Origin: Kaistella carnis
GTDB lineage: Bacteria > Bacteroidota > Bacteroidia > Flavobacteriales > Weeksellaceae
Direction: 5' to 3'
Assembly (NCBI RefSeq): GCF_003860585.1
Contig: NZ_CP034159.1
Span: 2,356,001 to 2,420,000 of the forward strand
DNA: 64,000 bases
Shown one piece after another: positions 1 to 9,149 of the stretch (position 1 is its first letter; every line of letters starts with the position of its first letter). Below the pieces are notes generated by a model, which worked only from the letters and a program-made list of their open reading frames with translations, was not told where the DNA came from and did no database searches. A program made the position numbers and the translations under genes.

Positions 1-849
1 ATCGTTTTTAATCGTGGCAAATTCTTGCATCCATTTTTCTTCAGTCTGAATTTCTTTTGAAAAAGAATAAAGTTTGTCCGTAATTTCCTTTCTTAAAGAA
101 TGATCTTCGTTCAGTTCAACTTCTTCAAAATATTTAGAAAGGCCATTTGTAATTTTGTCTGCAATGCTGTCGTCAACAAACTTCGGAATCAAAAAATAGC
201 TTTCACTCTTCACCCTTTCCTTTACCATATCCTGATTGTTCAAAACATATTCTTTGATTTGTTTTGAAAGGTTAGTGATGAAGCGCTGATGGTCTTCTTT
301 GTCTAAGATATAGTGGAGTCCATTGCCAATAATCTGGTTAATCTTTACATCATCGGTCATTTCTTTCGCCTTTTTACCAATGAAATTCACCACTTCCTTA
401 TCGTCTAATTTATTTAATATATCTAAAATGATATTGGAAAGTTCGCGCATTAAATTTTCCTGATTGTTTTTTTTTGCAAGCCAGTCGCCCACGAAATTTG
501 AAATTTTAATTTTTTGAATATAGGGACGAATATTTTCAGGAGAGAGAAAATTTTCAACCACGAAGTTGCCAAGATTGTCTCCAATTCTTTCCTTGCTGTT
601 TTCAATTAAATTGGTGTGTGGAATTCTAATGCCGAGTGGATAATGGAAAAGTGCCGTAACCGCAAACCAATCTGCTAATGCACCAACCATCGCAGCTTCG
701 GAAAAGGCACGAATATAGCCGATCCAATGGGCAGGATTTTTCTTTTCTAATATGGTCATGAGTATAAAAACAAGTGCCATCAAAACAAAGAGTCCTGTGG
801 CAAACATTTTATAGTTTCGTAATTGGATTTTTTTCTGTGCGTCGTTCAT
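1..849 (-). CDS. DUF445 family membrane protein (3' end outside window)
   Basis: The minus strand is open for 283 codons from the ATG at 849 to the window edge, so the C-terminus is missing. Residues about 15-34 form a membrane segment. Residues 51-68 (EAAMVGALADWFAVTALF), followed by YPLGIRIPHTN, are the conserved core of the DUF445 (YjiN-like) family. The rest is charged and helical, as is usual for that family. These are inner-membrane proteins of unknown function. No neighbour gives context, since the next gene is divergent. The family call is firm and the role is unknown. Confidence 0.85.
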   Translation of the reverse strand, partial: MNDAQKKIQLRNYKMFATGLFVLMALVFILMTILEKKNPAHWIGYIRAFSEAAMVGALADWFAVTALFHYPLGIRIPHTNLIENSKERIGDNLGNFVVENFLSPENIRPYIQKIKISNFVGDWLAKKNNQENLMRELSNIILDILNKLDDKEVVNFIGKKAKEMTDDVKINQIIGNGLHYILDKEDHQRFITNLSKQIKEYVLNNQDMVKERVKSESYFLIPKFVDDSIADKITNGLSKYFEEVELNEDHSLRKEITDKLYSFSKEIQTEEKWMQEFATIKND

Positions 850-1103
850 TAATTCAAATTTAAGGAATTAAATTTTTTAAGGTGTAAAATTTTAAAATTT
901 ATCTTTTTCAAACACAATTTCGATAAGCGCTATTTCTTGTAAGAAACGCGAAACAGAAATATTGAGAACGTGTTCCAGTCGTGGCAAACCTTTTGTTGCT
1001 CATAATCGTATTTTAAATTGTAAGGTTCATTCCTTTAAGTTTCATGTTTTATAATTGAAGGAAAAAGAACAGCAGAATTAACGTACTAAACAATTTAAAA
1101 ATA

Positions 1104-1664
1104 ATGAAACCAATAATTTTTATGCTATTCTGTCTATCCTTGCAGATGTGCTCACAAGTTAAGCAATCAGAAAAATCTAACCCGATTAAAAATTCAACTT
1201 CAATGGAAAATTCTACAACACCAAAAGAAAATCCTTATTATTCCAGAACCGACCGTACAAAACTCGATGTTCCAAATTCTGAATGGAAAAAAATCCTCTC
1301 TCCGGAAGTTTACGCAGTAGCGCGCGAAGCAGATACTGAAAGACCCGGCACCGGAAAATACAACCAGTTTGATGAATTGGGAGAATATTACTGCGTGGTC
1401 TGTGGGAATCATTTATTCCGGTCAGATGCTAAGTTTTCCTCAACCTGTGGTTGGCCAAGTTTTTTTGAAGCCGATAAAGAAGGGGTAATCTACAAGAGAG
1501 ATTCCACCTACGGAATGGAACGAACAGAGGTCCTTTGTAAACGATGTGATTCACATTTAGGCCACGTTTTTAATGACGGACCGCCACCAACAGGAACGCG
1601 GTTCTGCATGAATTCAGTAAGTCTGGATTTTGAACCTGATTCGAAAACAACAGCAAGTAAATAA
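1104..1664 (+). CDS. msrB: Peptide-methionine (R)-S-oxide reductase MsrB, lipoprotein form
   Basis: MsrB reduces the R-sulfoxide of methionine in oxidised proteins. The zinc-binding pairs are C97/C100 (CVVC) and C145/C148 (CKRC). The catalytic cysteine is C168 in RFCMNS, and C115 in STCGWP is the probable resolving cysteine. At 186 residues it is longer than a cytosolic MsrB (about 140) because of an N-terminal signal ending in LSLQMC, a plausible lipobox with C16. A Ser/Thr/Asn-rich linker runs to about residue 45. It therefore probably acts in the periplasm, anchored to a membrane. It is followed by a strong hairpin terminator and appears monocistronic. Confidence 0.93.
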   Translation: MKPIIFMLFCLSLQMCSQVKQSEKSNPIKNSTSMENSTTPKENPYYSRTDRTKLDVPNSEWKKILSPEVYAVAREADTERPGTGKYNQFDELGEYYCVVCGNHLFRSDAKFSSTCGWPSFFEADKEGVIYKRDSTYGMERTEVLCKRCDSHLGHVFNDGPPPTGTRFCMNSVSLDFEPDSKTTASK

Positions 1665-1666
1665 TA

Positions 1667-1700
1667 AAAATGCAGCGAATTTAAACGCTGCATTTTTTTT
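1667..1700. terminator. Bidirectional terminator between msrB and the HRC-motif lipoprotein
   Basis: The arms TGCAGCG and CGCTGCA flank an 8-base loop, with an A run on the left and a T run on the right. The hairpin can therefore end transcription of msrB (plus) and of the convergent minus-strand gene. Confidence 0.8.
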
Positions 1701-1717
1701 ATCAATATCTTTTAACT

Positions 1718-2176
1718 TTATGTTAAAGGTGCACCAACCTGCAAATCACATCGGTGATGAGCCTCGCCGTGTGGCGGATTAGTGGCAGGTTTTGGACCTA
1801 CCGAAGTGGCAGGACTCAGAGAAGGTGAAATTGGGGTGGTATTGAATCCTGTGTTGGTCTGCATTTGTTGTGGAGCTGGTTGTGGTGCCATATTCTGTTC
1901 CGGCGCGCTGTCAATAGGCGCTCCTACCGGAATTTCACATCGGTGATATGGTTGCCCATGCTCAGGATTGAGCGCAGGTTTGTCGCTGGACGAATTTGCT
2001 GTGACCGCCGCAGGTGCTTCTGGATTTTGAACTTCAGAGACTGCGGTGCCATCTGTTGCAGGAACCGAATCCGAAATTGGTGCCGTGATATTTTTAGTTT
2101 CCTGAGTAGCTGTTTCCTTTTTATCACATGAATAAAGTAGAAAAGCGCTCGTTATCAATATTGGTAATATTCTCAT
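1718..2176 (-). CDS. Lipoprotein with two NPxHGxxxHRC repeats, unknown function
   Basis: This is a 152-residue protein with a lipoprotein signal (LLYSC, C17). Most of it is a Pro/Ala/Thr/Ser/Gln-rich linker. Two copies of one motif stand out, at residues 68-88 and 131-151. Each has the pattern NPxHG, a few residues, HRC, then three or four residues and VGAP followed by I or L. The second copy is the C-terminus. I recall this motif in other Flavobacteriia lipoproteins without an assigned function. The conserved His and Cys could bind metal or haem, or carry a thiol reaction; that is inference. It lies downstream of, and in the same direction as, the HMA-TonB receptor gene, with a 32-base gap. 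Confidence 0.7.
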   Translation of the reverse strand: MRILPILITSAFLLYSCDKKETATQETKNITAPISDSVPATDGTAVSEVQNPEAPAAVTANSSSDKPALNPEHGQPYHRCEIPVGAPIDSAPEQNMAPQPAPQQMQTNTGFNTTPISPSLSPATSVGPKPATNPPHGEAHHRCDLQVGAPLT

Positions 2177-2208
2177 GTTTTCTATTTTTTCAAAAGTAGG
2201 GAATTTTA

Positions 2209-4875
2209 TTAAAAGGTAAAATCTAATCCCAAATATACATTTGCACCCATAATTGGGGCGTATACCATACTGGCATCAAAGTAATTTCCAAAAGGGTTTT
2301 CTACATCAATAATTGGATTGTTTTGCATATAACCCGTCAGGTTTTCTCCGCCTACATATACACGAATGTTTTTGTTAAAGGTTCTGGAAATCTGCGCATT
2401 GAGCGTTGCATAGCTTTTGGAATATTCCGGCAATCTATAGTTTTCCGGATTGAAATTAAGGTTAGGTAACTTCTGCTCTCCAATGAGCTGAAGTGTAGAA
2501 TCAAAATTCCAGAAAGCACCTTTATTATTTTTATCCGTAGAATAGGAAGCGTTAAAGAATCCTCTGTTTTTAGCCATAAAAGGAATTTCTCTTTTTCCCC
2601 CGATAAAATTTGCCTGTACATCATAATATTTATAGGCCAAACGTAGTTCCAGATTTTTCGCCGGCGTAAAGTCCAGTTGCGTTTGAAGGCTGTTTGCAAA
2701 TGATTTCCCGTCGAGATTGTAAAATACCAGTTTCTGTGGCGAAAGGTCCAAGTCCGCTAAAACCTGATCCTGGAAATCTGTTCTAAAGAAGTCGGCAACT
2801 AAAGTAGCTTTACGGTTAAAAAGTTTGAATTCCTGTTGAATACTTGCACCATAATTCCACGCAATTTCCGGCTTTAAATCATAAATTTTGCCTCCATTTC
2901 CTAGAATTTCGAGTTGTCGGTTGGAGGCAAAATATTGCTGACTTTCCGCAAAAACATTGGCTGTTCTGAAACCTCTTCCCGCGGAAAGACGAACAATTGT
3001 TTTTGGAGTTAAATCATATTTAAAATTCACTCTTGGTGTAAACTGCGTACCTGCCAAATTATGAAAATCTGTTCTCGCACCTGCAACCAAAGTATATTTT
3101 AAACCTGTCAAAGTATATTCGAAAAACACGCCCGGAACGGTCTCAGTTCTTTTATAATTTTGAGTCAGATAATCTTCGTCATATTGATCATATAAAAAGC
3201 TCGCTCCGGTTTTAAATTTATTGTTGGTATTGCCAATAATACTTTCAAATACCAAATTGGAATAGAAGGTATTCTGATTTCCCCAATAATTTCGCTGACC
3301 AAAAAAACTGTCTTGATGGTGCGTGGTAAACTGGTTCATCCAGCCGATACTTTGATAAGGTTTATCCTTAAACATATAGCCGGTTTTGTTCCAGATTTCA
3401 AAACGCGAAAGGTCGATTCCAACGCCGTAAGCACTTTGTTGGGAACGGTCAGTCTTTTTATCAAAAGCAGTTTGTCCCCCAAATCGCTGGTCTTTTACAA
3501 AACTAATCCCAAAATGAGTTCCAAAACCTGAATGCTCTAAGTCATTATAATTTAACAGATAAGCTGCATTAATTTGATTTCCGGTGGGTTGATCCAAAAA
3601 ACCATCATTATTTGAATCTGTTTTTCCTAATGTTGCATTCCCATGCAGCAGAACCGACTGATTCCAATGTTCGTTGAGTTGAGAAGTAGCAGTAATATTT
3701 GTTTCAACTCTTCCGTGCACATCTGCAAAAAAATTGACAGCGGTTTCCGGTTGCTCCTGGGTTTTCAAAAGTTCGGTGTTAATTTGTCCGGTAATGCTTT
3801 CATAACCGTTAACTACGGTGCTTCCACCCTTTGTTAACTGGATTCCGCCGATCCATCTTCCCGGGATTAAATTCAGTCCGTAAGGTGATGCGATTCCACG
3901 AATGGAGGGCAGAAGTTCTTTGGTAAGCGAGGTGTATTTTTGGTCCAAACCGAGCATTTTCAATTGCTTCGTTCCTGTCACTGCATTACTGAAAGAAACG
4001 TCTACTGTTGCGTTTGTTTCAAAGCTTTCAGACAAATTACAACACGCGGCTTTTAAGAGTTCTTTCGTTCCGATATTAAAAGTTAGACCTGTTTCTTTTT
4101 TACTTAAAGCCGTCGCCTGCTCCAGTTTTGTTAACCGAACTTCTTCGATAGATTTATCAAAATGATCGGCATTTTGGGAGAAATCTTTTTTTAGTGCAGG
4201 TTCTTCTTCATGATGAACCAAATCACTTTTTACGCCTAAAGGTAATGTCCGGTCATACAGACAGCAATCAGGAAGATTGTTGTAAGTAGCATCTTTGGTT
4301 GTGAATTTCTCATTGTCATGACCGACTTCCGCAATCTTCTTCAAAATTAAATCTGCCGAAGTTTTAGCAGGGTCAAAGTTTAAGGTTACAATTTGTGTAT
4401 CTGCATCCCAATTGGAAGAATCAGCACCGGCACTTGCTGCCGCTTTTTCGATTCGCGCCTTACATGAACCGCAATTTCCCCGAACATAAAATTGATTGTC
4501 CTGTTTGATAGGTTTTGCAGAAATTTCTTTTTTTAGAAAAGAAGGTTCTCTTTCATAATGACAACAAGAGGGTAAATTCTCATAAACAGCAGCAGTAGCG
4601 CTATATTTTTCGTTATCGTGCCCTACGTTAGCAATCTCTTTTAAAATTTCATCAGCTGAAGTTGTAGTAGCGTCAAATTCTATCTCTAATTTTTGAGTTT
4701 CGGCGGTCCAGTTAGCGGTTTTTGCACCCGTTTTTTTAGCGGCGCTTTCAATTCTTTCTTTGCACATCGAACAATTTCCCTTAACCTGAAAAGTAGATTT
4801 TGTAGTGGTTTGAGCAAATATAATTGAATTAATGAGTAGGGAAAATAGGCAAAGACTTTTTAACAAAGTTTTCAT
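2209..4875 (-). CDS. TonB-dependent receptor with two N-terminal heavy-metal-associated (HMA) domains
   Basis: This is an 888-residue outer-membrane receptor with a signal peptide (residues 1-21). Two tandem HMA-like domains follow, at about 27-95 and 127-195, with metal motifs C35-S-M-C38 and C135-G-S-C138. Each is followed about 100 residues into its repeat unit by a CC pair (104-105 and 204-205), so the whole unit is duplicated. A third CC (278-279) lies in the sequence ELLKAACCNLSESFE at the start of the plug, about 245-375. The rest is a 22-strand-type barrel ending in LGLDFTF. Plug sequences of this kind are known from Bacteroidota metal-responsive receptors. The likely job is uptake or handling of copper or another soft metal; the substrate is inferred. 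Confidence 0.88.
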   Translation of the reverse strand: MKTLLKSLCLFSLLINSIIFAQTTTKSTFQVKGNCSMCKERIESAAKKTGAKTANWTAETQKLEIEFDATTTSADEILKEIANVGHDNEKYSATAAVYENLPSCCHYEREPSFLKKEISAKPIKQDNQFYVRGNCGSCKARIEKAAASAGADSSNWDADTQIVTLNFDPAKTSADLILKKIAEVGHDNEKFTTKDATYNNLPDCCLYDRTLPLGVKSDLVHHEEEPALKKDFSQNADHFDKSIEEVRLTKLEQATALSKKETGLTFNIGTKELLKAACCNLSESFETNATVDVSFSNAVTGTKQLKMLGLDQKYTSLTKELLPSIRGIASPYGLNLIPGRWIGGIQLTKGGSTVVNGYESITGQINTELLKTQEQPETAVNFFADVHGRVETNITATSQLNEHWNQSVLLHGNATLGKTDSNNDGFLDQPTGNQINAAYLLNYNDLEHSGFGTHFGISFVKDQRFGGQTAFDKKTDRSQQSAYGVGIDLSRFEIWNKTGYMFKDKPYQSIGWMNQFTTHHQDSFFGQRNYWGNQNTFYSNLVFESIIGNTNNKFKTGASFLYDQYDEDYLTQNYKRTETVPGVFFEYTLTGLKYTLVAGARTDFHNLAGTQFTPRVNFKYDLTPKTIVRLSAGRGFRTANVFAESQQYFASNRQLEILGNGGKIYDLKPEIAWNYGASIQQEFKLFNRKATLVADFFRTDFQDQVLADLDLSPQKLVFYNLDGKSFANSLQTQLDFTPAKNLELRLAYKYYDVQANFIGGKREIPFMAKNRGFFNASYSTDKNNKGAFWNFDSTLQLIGEQKLPNLNFNPENYRLPEYSKSYATLNAQISRTFNKNIRVYVGGENLTGYMQNNPIIDVENPFGNYFDASMVYAPIMGANVYLGLDFTF

Positions 4876-4908
4876 TTTTTAAAATAAGTTAATTAACATA
4901 ATACGTTT

Positions 4909-4930
4909 GCTAAAAGAACATTCTTTTAGC
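4909..4930. repeat. Near-perfect short palindrome between the Cys-rich gene and the HMA-TonB gene
   Basis: Ten-base arms (GCTAAAAGAA and its exact reverse complement) are separated by only two bases. The palindrome lies in the 69-base gap of a leftward operon. There is no T run, so it may be an operator, an RNA-processing site or a weak attenuator rather than a classical terminator. Confidence 0.5.
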
Positions 4931-4944
4931 TGTAGACTAATGTG

Positions 4945-5319
4945 TTAACCTATTTTAGGCGGCTGCCAAATATTTTGAAGTGTTGAAAGAAAGTAAGAAC
5001 TTCCATATTCAAAATTAAGCTTCTGAATAAAGAAATTGTTTTCTAATGTAGAATTAATTTCCGGAGAGAGATAGTTCAGTACAAGATGAACGGTGCAGGA
5101 ATGACATTGTGTGCAATCGTCTCCACAGTTGTTTTTCTCCGACGTTTTACTTGACTGATCAGAATGACAAGATTCTGTCTTTTTGGTTTTGCAGCAGTCT
5201 TGCTGAGGTGACATTTGATCGCAACATTCAACAGCGGTTTGAGCATAAATCATTTGTTTGGGAAGAATAAAAATACTCAATCCCAAAACAATAAAAAATA
5301 TTTTCAAAGTTCTTGACAT
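4945..5319 (-). CDS. Small secreted Cys-rich protein, HYC_CC_PP-like partner of the TonB receptor
   Basis: This 124-residue protein has a signal peptide (residues 1-26). Nine cysteines lie between residues 32 and 75: two CC pairs, C51, then C65, C69, C72 and C75 with H52, H73 and H78. The C-terminal half is hydrophobic and ends in WQPPKIG. It resembles small Bacteroidota proteins with a Cys/His cluster and a Pro-Pro tail that sit beside metal TonB receptors; I recall the family name HYC_CC_PP, but the assignment is tentative. It is the first gene of a two-gene leftward unit with the HMA-TonB receptor. A role as periplasmic metal sensor, chaperone or receptor accessory is inference. Confidence 0.7.
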   Translation of the reverse strand: MSRTLKIFFIVLGLSIFILPKQMIYAQTAVECCDQMSPQQDCCKTKKTESCHSDQSSKTSEKNNCGDDCTQCHSCTVHLVLNYLSPEINSTLENNFFIQKLNFEYGSSYFLSTLQNIWQPPKIG

Positions 5320-5326
5320 GCTTTTG

Positions 5327-5334
5327 CAAAATTA
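5327..5334 (-). promoter_or_regulatory. -7 box (TAATTTTG) for the Cys-rich/HMA-TonB unit
   Basis: Read on the minus strand this is an exact TAnnTTTG box. It ends seven bases before the ATG at 5319. A possible TTG lies 17 bases upstream. The mRNA would be leaderless or have a very short leader. Confidence 0.45.
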
Positions 5335-5401
5335 ATTAAAATAATCGTAACCAAGTACAATGTTAAACGTTATTAAAAAAAAGTTAAAAAATTCTCATTC
5401 A

Positions 5402-5432
5402 ATTGCTTGACAGTGAATAAATTGTATTTTTG
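5402..5432 (+). promoter_or_regulatory. Bacteroidota-type promoter for the L,D-transpeptidase gene
   Basis: ATTG at 5402-5405 is followed by a 19-base spacer and TATTTTTG at 5425-5432. This matches the -33/-7 consensus. The start codon is 30 bases downstream. Confidence 0.6.
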
Positions 5433-5462
5433 CATCACCAAAACCATTTAACATAATATCGA

Positions 5463-6224
5463 ATGCAGAAAGTCCTTTTAATATTAGTAACTGTTTTATT
5501 TTTCACCACCTCCTTCTATAAGATCAGTGATTCAGAAATAAAAACAACAGAAACTGATCTAAAAGTAAAACCACAAAATTTAATTAAAAATGATCCAAAA
5601 GGAGTAGCTTCTATAGCGACAGAAATTTATTCCGCTTTGGGATTCGAAAATATAAATAAACTTAATCCAGACGTTTTTTACAAAGCATATTTGGGATTTA
5701 ACAATCTGAAAAAAGCAGGGCAGTTAAACGAAGACGCTCATCTTTTAAGTATTTGCGACTTTTCATTATCCTCTACTCAAAAAAGGCTTTGGGTCATTGA
5801 TTTGAATGAGAAGAAAGTGGTGTACAATTCTTTGGTTGCACATGGTAAAAATACAGGTGAAGAATTTGCGCAGAAATTTTCCAACACCGAAAGTTCGCTT
5901 CAAAGTAGCCTTGGATTTTACATTACCGAAAGTACGTACAATGGCTCCAACGGTTATTCTTTAAAACTTTTAGGAATGGATGCCGGATACAATGATGCCG
6001 CTTTGCAGCGTGCGATAGTAATGCACGGGGCAGATTATGTAAGCGAAGACTTTATTAAAAATCAAAAACGATTAGGTAGAAGTTGGGGTTGTCCAGCGGT
6101 TCCAAGAGCTTTGGCTGAACCGATCATCAATACCATTAAAGGAAAAAGCTGTCTGTTTATTTATTATCCGGATGAACAGTATTTGTCCAGTTCAAAATGG
6201 TTAAAAGAAAGCGAGGAAGTGTAA
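5463..6224 (+). CDS. Murein L,D-transpeptidase catalytic domain protein (YkuD_2 type)
   Basis: This 253-residue exported protein has a hydrophobic N-terminus (residues 3-18). The C-terminal two thirds contain the marks of an L,D-transpeptidase-like domain: VMHGA around H188 and SWGCPAVP with C210 as the catalytic cysteine. LLGMDAGYND precedes them, as in the Bacteroidota YkuD_2 family. Such enzymes cross-link or modify peptidoglycan through a cysteine acyl-enzyme. It appears to be a single-gene unit with its own promoter and a terminator just after the stop. The exact peptidoglycan substrate is unknown. Confidence 0.85.
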   Translation: MQKVLLILVTVLFFTTSFYKISDSEIKTTETDLKVKPQNLIKNDPKGVASIATEIYSALGFENINKLNPDVFYKAYLGFNNLKKAGQLNEDAHLLSICDFSLSSTQKRLWVIDLNEKKVVYNSLVAHGKNTGEEFAQKFSNTESSLQSSLGFYITESTYNGSNGYSLKLLGMDAGYNDAALQRAIVMHGADYVSEDFIKNQKRLGRSWGCPAVPRALAEPIINTIKGKSCLFIYYPDEQYLSSSKWLKESEEV

Positions 6225-6244
6225 GGCCATTTAAAAATTGAAAT

Positions 6245-6283
6245 TAAAAAATCCCAGGTAGTCAAAACTAGCTGGGATTTTTC
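6245..6283. terminator. Bidirectional terminator between convergent genes
   Basis: AAATCCCAG and CTGGGATTT form the stem, with A and T runs on the two sides. It serves the L,D-transpeptidase (plus) and the GLPGLI gene (minus). Confidence 0.8.
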
Positions 6284-6288
6284 ATCTT

Positions 6289-7092
6289 TTATTTTAATTC
6301 GATGGGGTTGTTGTTTTTCTTCATTTCTTCTTTCTGCCGATCTTCCATTTGTTTTCGTTGGGTAGGATCCATTTGAATTCTCATTCCGCCACGTCCGCCA
6401 CTGGTCAGACCTGCAGTTGGGTCTTTTCTGAATTGTTCCTGTTGTTTTTCGAAAGCTGCTCTTTTTACTGTGATAACAGAACCTCTTTGCTCCATGTTTG
6501 CGATGGCGTCAATCTTCTTCGATTCCTTTAGATCGAAACTGTAATCTCCTTTGTCATCTTCAACTTTAACAATTAGACCCGGCAATCCTGAAAATTTATA
6601 AGGTCCGTCCTGAATAGGAATTTCTGTAGTAAACCACGCAAACCAAGTTCTTCCTGCAAAATTTGTTTCCGCCTTCTGAGTTTTGTATTCCCCGATTTTT
6701 GCAGTTTCCGGCAAAATTTTCCAATCCATCGGTCGATCTTCTTCGTAAGCATACTGATCTCTTTGAATTCTTGAAGTATAAAGTTTTTTTCCTGTTTTGT
6801 AATCCTTAGAAATCGTGTAATCAATATTGCTTCTTAAGGCCTGCATTTGATCTCGATTAAAATTAAAACTTCCCGTTTGTCTCATTCTGGACATGATAGA
6901 ATCGCGCTTCATTCGGTTCTCCCCATAAAAAATGGAATTTCCGGCGGAAATATCAAGATTTGCAATTTCAGTTTTACTTGTCGCTTTATCCGTAGAATCA
7001 ATTTTCATTGTGACTTGGTAAACAAAACGATTCGCTTGAGCGAAGACCATTTGCGTCGCGAAAGCCAACAAAAGAAGACTTATTTTTTTCAT
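6289..7092 (-). CDS. GLPGLI family protein
   Basis: This 267-residue secreted protein has a signal peptide (residues 1-18, ending VFAQ). The diagnostic GLPGLIVKVED lies near residue 170, preceded by WFTTEIPIQDGPYKFS, both typical of the Bacteroidota GLPGLI family. The C-terminal 60 residues are rich in Gln, Arg, Met and Gly and look disordered. The family is common in Flavobacteriia, often near TonB receptors or peptidases, and its function is not known. Here it is alone between two terminators or promoters. Confidence 0.88.
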   Translation of the reverse strand: MKKISLLLLAFATQMVFAQANRFVYQVTMKIDSTDKATSKTEIANLDISAGNSIFYGENRMKRDSIMSRMRQTGSFNFNRDQMQALRSNIDYTISKDYKTGKKLYTSRIQRDQYAYEEDRPMDWKILPETAKIGEYKTQKAETNFAGRTWFAWFTTEIPIQDGPYKFSGLPGLIVKVEDDKGDYSFDLKESKKIDAIANMEQRGSVITVKRAAFEKQQEQFRKDPTAGLTSGGRGGMRIQMDPTQRKQMEDRQKEEMKKNNNPIELK

Positions 7093-7180
7093 TTTATAAA
7101 TTTAAAATTTTGATTCTATTTTCCTGAAAAGGTTAAAAAAGACAATCTATATGATTGATAGACAAATATACATGACCAAA

Positions 7181-7211
7181 TTTGAATTTCATTATATTAT
7201 TAGTAATTTTG
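7181..7211 (+). promoter_or_regulatory. Near-consensus promoter of the suf operon
   Basis: TTTG at 7181-7184, a 19-base spacer, and TAATTTTG at 7204-7211 match the Bacteroidota vegetative promoter exactly. The first gene starts 28 bases downstream. No IscR-like palindrome is evident. Confidence 0.8.
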
Positions 7212-7239
7212 CAATTCAAAATAAGTCTAAATAAAAACA

Positions 7240-7569
7240 ATGATAAAAGTTAGCGATCAAGCAAAAGAAAAAGCCATTCAGTTAATGACTGAAGATGGCT
7301 TCAAACCTTTTGAAGATTATATAAGGGTCGGCGTAAAAAGCGGCGGTTGTTCCGGTTTAGAATATATGTTGAAATTTGATAACCAAAAGACAGATTCCGA
7401 TCAGGTTTTTGAAGATAATGGGATCAAAATCATCATCGATAAGAAGTCGATTCTATATCTTGCAGGAACAATACTGGAATATTCAGGAGGTTTAAACGGG
7501 AAGGGATTTATTTTTAATAATCCGAATGCGAACAGAACCTGTGGATGTGGTGAGAGTTTCTCACTGTAA
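7240..7569 (+). CDS. sufA: Iron-sulfur assembly scaffold/carrier of the HesB/IscA (SufA) family
   Basis: This is a 109-residue A-type Fe-S carrier. The three conserved cysteines are C37 (GGCSGLEY), C101 and C103 (CGCGESF near the C-terminus), which bind a [2Fe-2S] or [4Fe-4S] cluster in the family. It opens the suf cluster, 23 bases before sufB, and follows a strong promoter. The protein receives clusters from the SufBCD scaffold and passes them to apo-enzymes. The symbol follows context; IscA-type naming is equally possible by sequence. Confidence 0.88.
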   Translation: MIKVSDQAKEKAIQLMTEDGFKPFEDYIRVGVKSGGCSGLEYMLKFDNQKTDSDQVFEDNGIKIIIDKKSILYLAGTILEYSGGLNGKGFIFNNPNANRTCGCGESFSL

Positions 7570-7592
7570 TTTATTTAATTTTTTTTAAAAAA

Positions 7593-9041
7593 ATGGCAAA
7601 ATATACAGAAGACGATCTACGGGTCGATCTTGAAAATCAAAAATACGAGTACGGATTTACAACAGATATCGAATACGACGATTTTCCTATCGGTTTAAAT
7701 GAAGATATTGTCCGCATGATTTCTGCAAAGAAAGAAGAACCGGAATGGATGACAGAATGGCGTCTGGAATCCTTCCGTATCTGGGAAAAGATGGAAGAGC
7801 CGGATTGGGCAAATGTTAAATATGAAAAGCCAGATTTTCAGGCTATTCGTTATTATGCGGCGCCTACCGTAAAACCGGAATTGGCGAGTTTAGATGAGGT
7901 AGATCCGGAATTATTGAAAACCTTTGAAAAATTGGGGATCAATATTGAGGAACAGAAAAGGTTATCCGGTGTTGCAATGGATATTGTAATTGATTCCGTT
8001 TCTGTAAAAACTACGTTTCAAAAAACACTGAAAGAGAAAGGAATTATTTTCTGTGCAATTTCAGAAGCAATCCGTGATTATCCGGAACTGGTCCGTAAAT
8101 ATATCGGTAAAGTTGTTCCTAGAGGTGATAATTACTATGCAGCTTTAAACTCCGCCGTATTTTCAGACGGAAGTTTCTGCTATATTCCAAAAGGCGTTAA
8201 ATGCCCGATGGAACTTTCAACATACTTTAGAATAAACAAATCAGGAAGTGGACAGTTTGAAAGAACTTTGCTCATTGCTGACGAAGGAAGTTACGTATCC
8301 TACTTGGAAGGTTGTACAGCACCGGCAAGAGATGAAAATCAATTGCACGCCGCGGTCGTAGAATTATTTGCCATGGATGATGCAGAAATTAAATACTCAA
8401 CCGTACAAAATTGGTATCCCGGAGATTCAGAAGGTAAGGGTGGAGTTTTCAATTTCGTAACAAAACGTGGAATTTGTGAGAAAAATGCAAAAATCTCCTG
8501 GACACAAGTTGAAACCGGATCTTCCGTAACCTGGAAATATCCAAGCTGTATTTTGAAAGGTGATAACTCAGTTGGAGAATTTTACTCGATTGCGGTGACC
8601 AACCATCACCAATATGCAGATACCGGGACCAAAATGATTCACATCGGAAAAAATACAAAATCAACGATTATTTCTAAAGGAATCTCCGCTGGAAGATCAA
8701 ACAACTCTTATAGAGGATTAGTGAAAATGATGCCTTCAGCAAAAGGAGCGCGTAACTTTTCACAATGTGATTCCTTATTAATGGGTAACGAATGTGGCGC
8801 GCATACTTTCCCTTATATCGAAGTTAAAAATCCGACGGCACAACTCGAGCACGAAGCAACAACTTCAAAAATTGGTGAAGATCAAATCTTTTATTGTAAC
8901 CAAAGAGGAATCAGTACAGAAAAAGCGATTGCATTGATTGTCAATGGTTTCGGAAAAGAAGTGTTGAATAAATTACCAATGGAATTTGCCATCGAAGCAC
9001 AGAAATTATTAGAAATATCTTTAGAAGGAAGTGTTGGATAA
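7593..9041 (+). CDS. sufB: Fe-S cluster assembly protein SufB
   Basis: At 482 residues it has the full length of SufB. Recognisable blocks are [67 protein letters not shown] and the C-terminal [17 protein letters not shown]. With SufC and SufD it forms the SufBC2D scaffold on which Fe-S clusters are built from persulfide sulfur delivered by SufS-SufE. It lies between sufA and sufC, with a 108-base gap to sufC that holds no obvious terminator. No anomaly was seen. Confidence 0.97.
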   Translation: MAKYTEDDLRVDLENQKYEYGFTTDIEYDDFPIGLNEDIVRMISAKKEEPEWMTEWRLESFRIWEKMEEPDWANVKYEKPDFQAIRYYAAPTVKPELASLDEVDPELLKTFEKLGINIEEQKRLSGVAMDIVIDSVSVKTTFQKTLKEKGIIFCAISEAIRDYPELVRKYIGKVVPRGDNYYAALNSAVFSDGSFCYIPKGVKCPMELSTYFRINKSGSGQFERTLLIADEGSYVSYLEGCTAPARDENQLHAAVVELFAMDDAEIKYSTVQNWYPGDSEGKGGVFNFVTKRGICEKNAKISWTQVETGSSVTWKYPSCILKGDNSVGEFYSIAVTNHHQYADTGTKMIHIGKNTKSTIISKGISAGRSNNSYRGLVKMMPSAKGARNFSQCDSLLMGNECGAHTFPYIEVKNPTAQLEHEATTSKIGEDQIFYCNQRGISTEKAIALIVNGFGKEVLNKLPMEFAIEAQKLLEISLEGSVG

Positions 9042-9149
9042 AACGAATTGTTTGATTTCAAAACTTACTTTTTTAAATAAATATATCATAACAGTAAAAA
9101 AACAGGAAGTAATTAACTTTTAATTTATCTAATTACCTCATTTCATATT

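Noticed and set aside
1865..2131. Reading frame on the plus strand opposite the HRC-motif lipoprotein
   Set aside because: It is the antisense shadow of the real gene, with Arg/Cys-rich composition and no start context.
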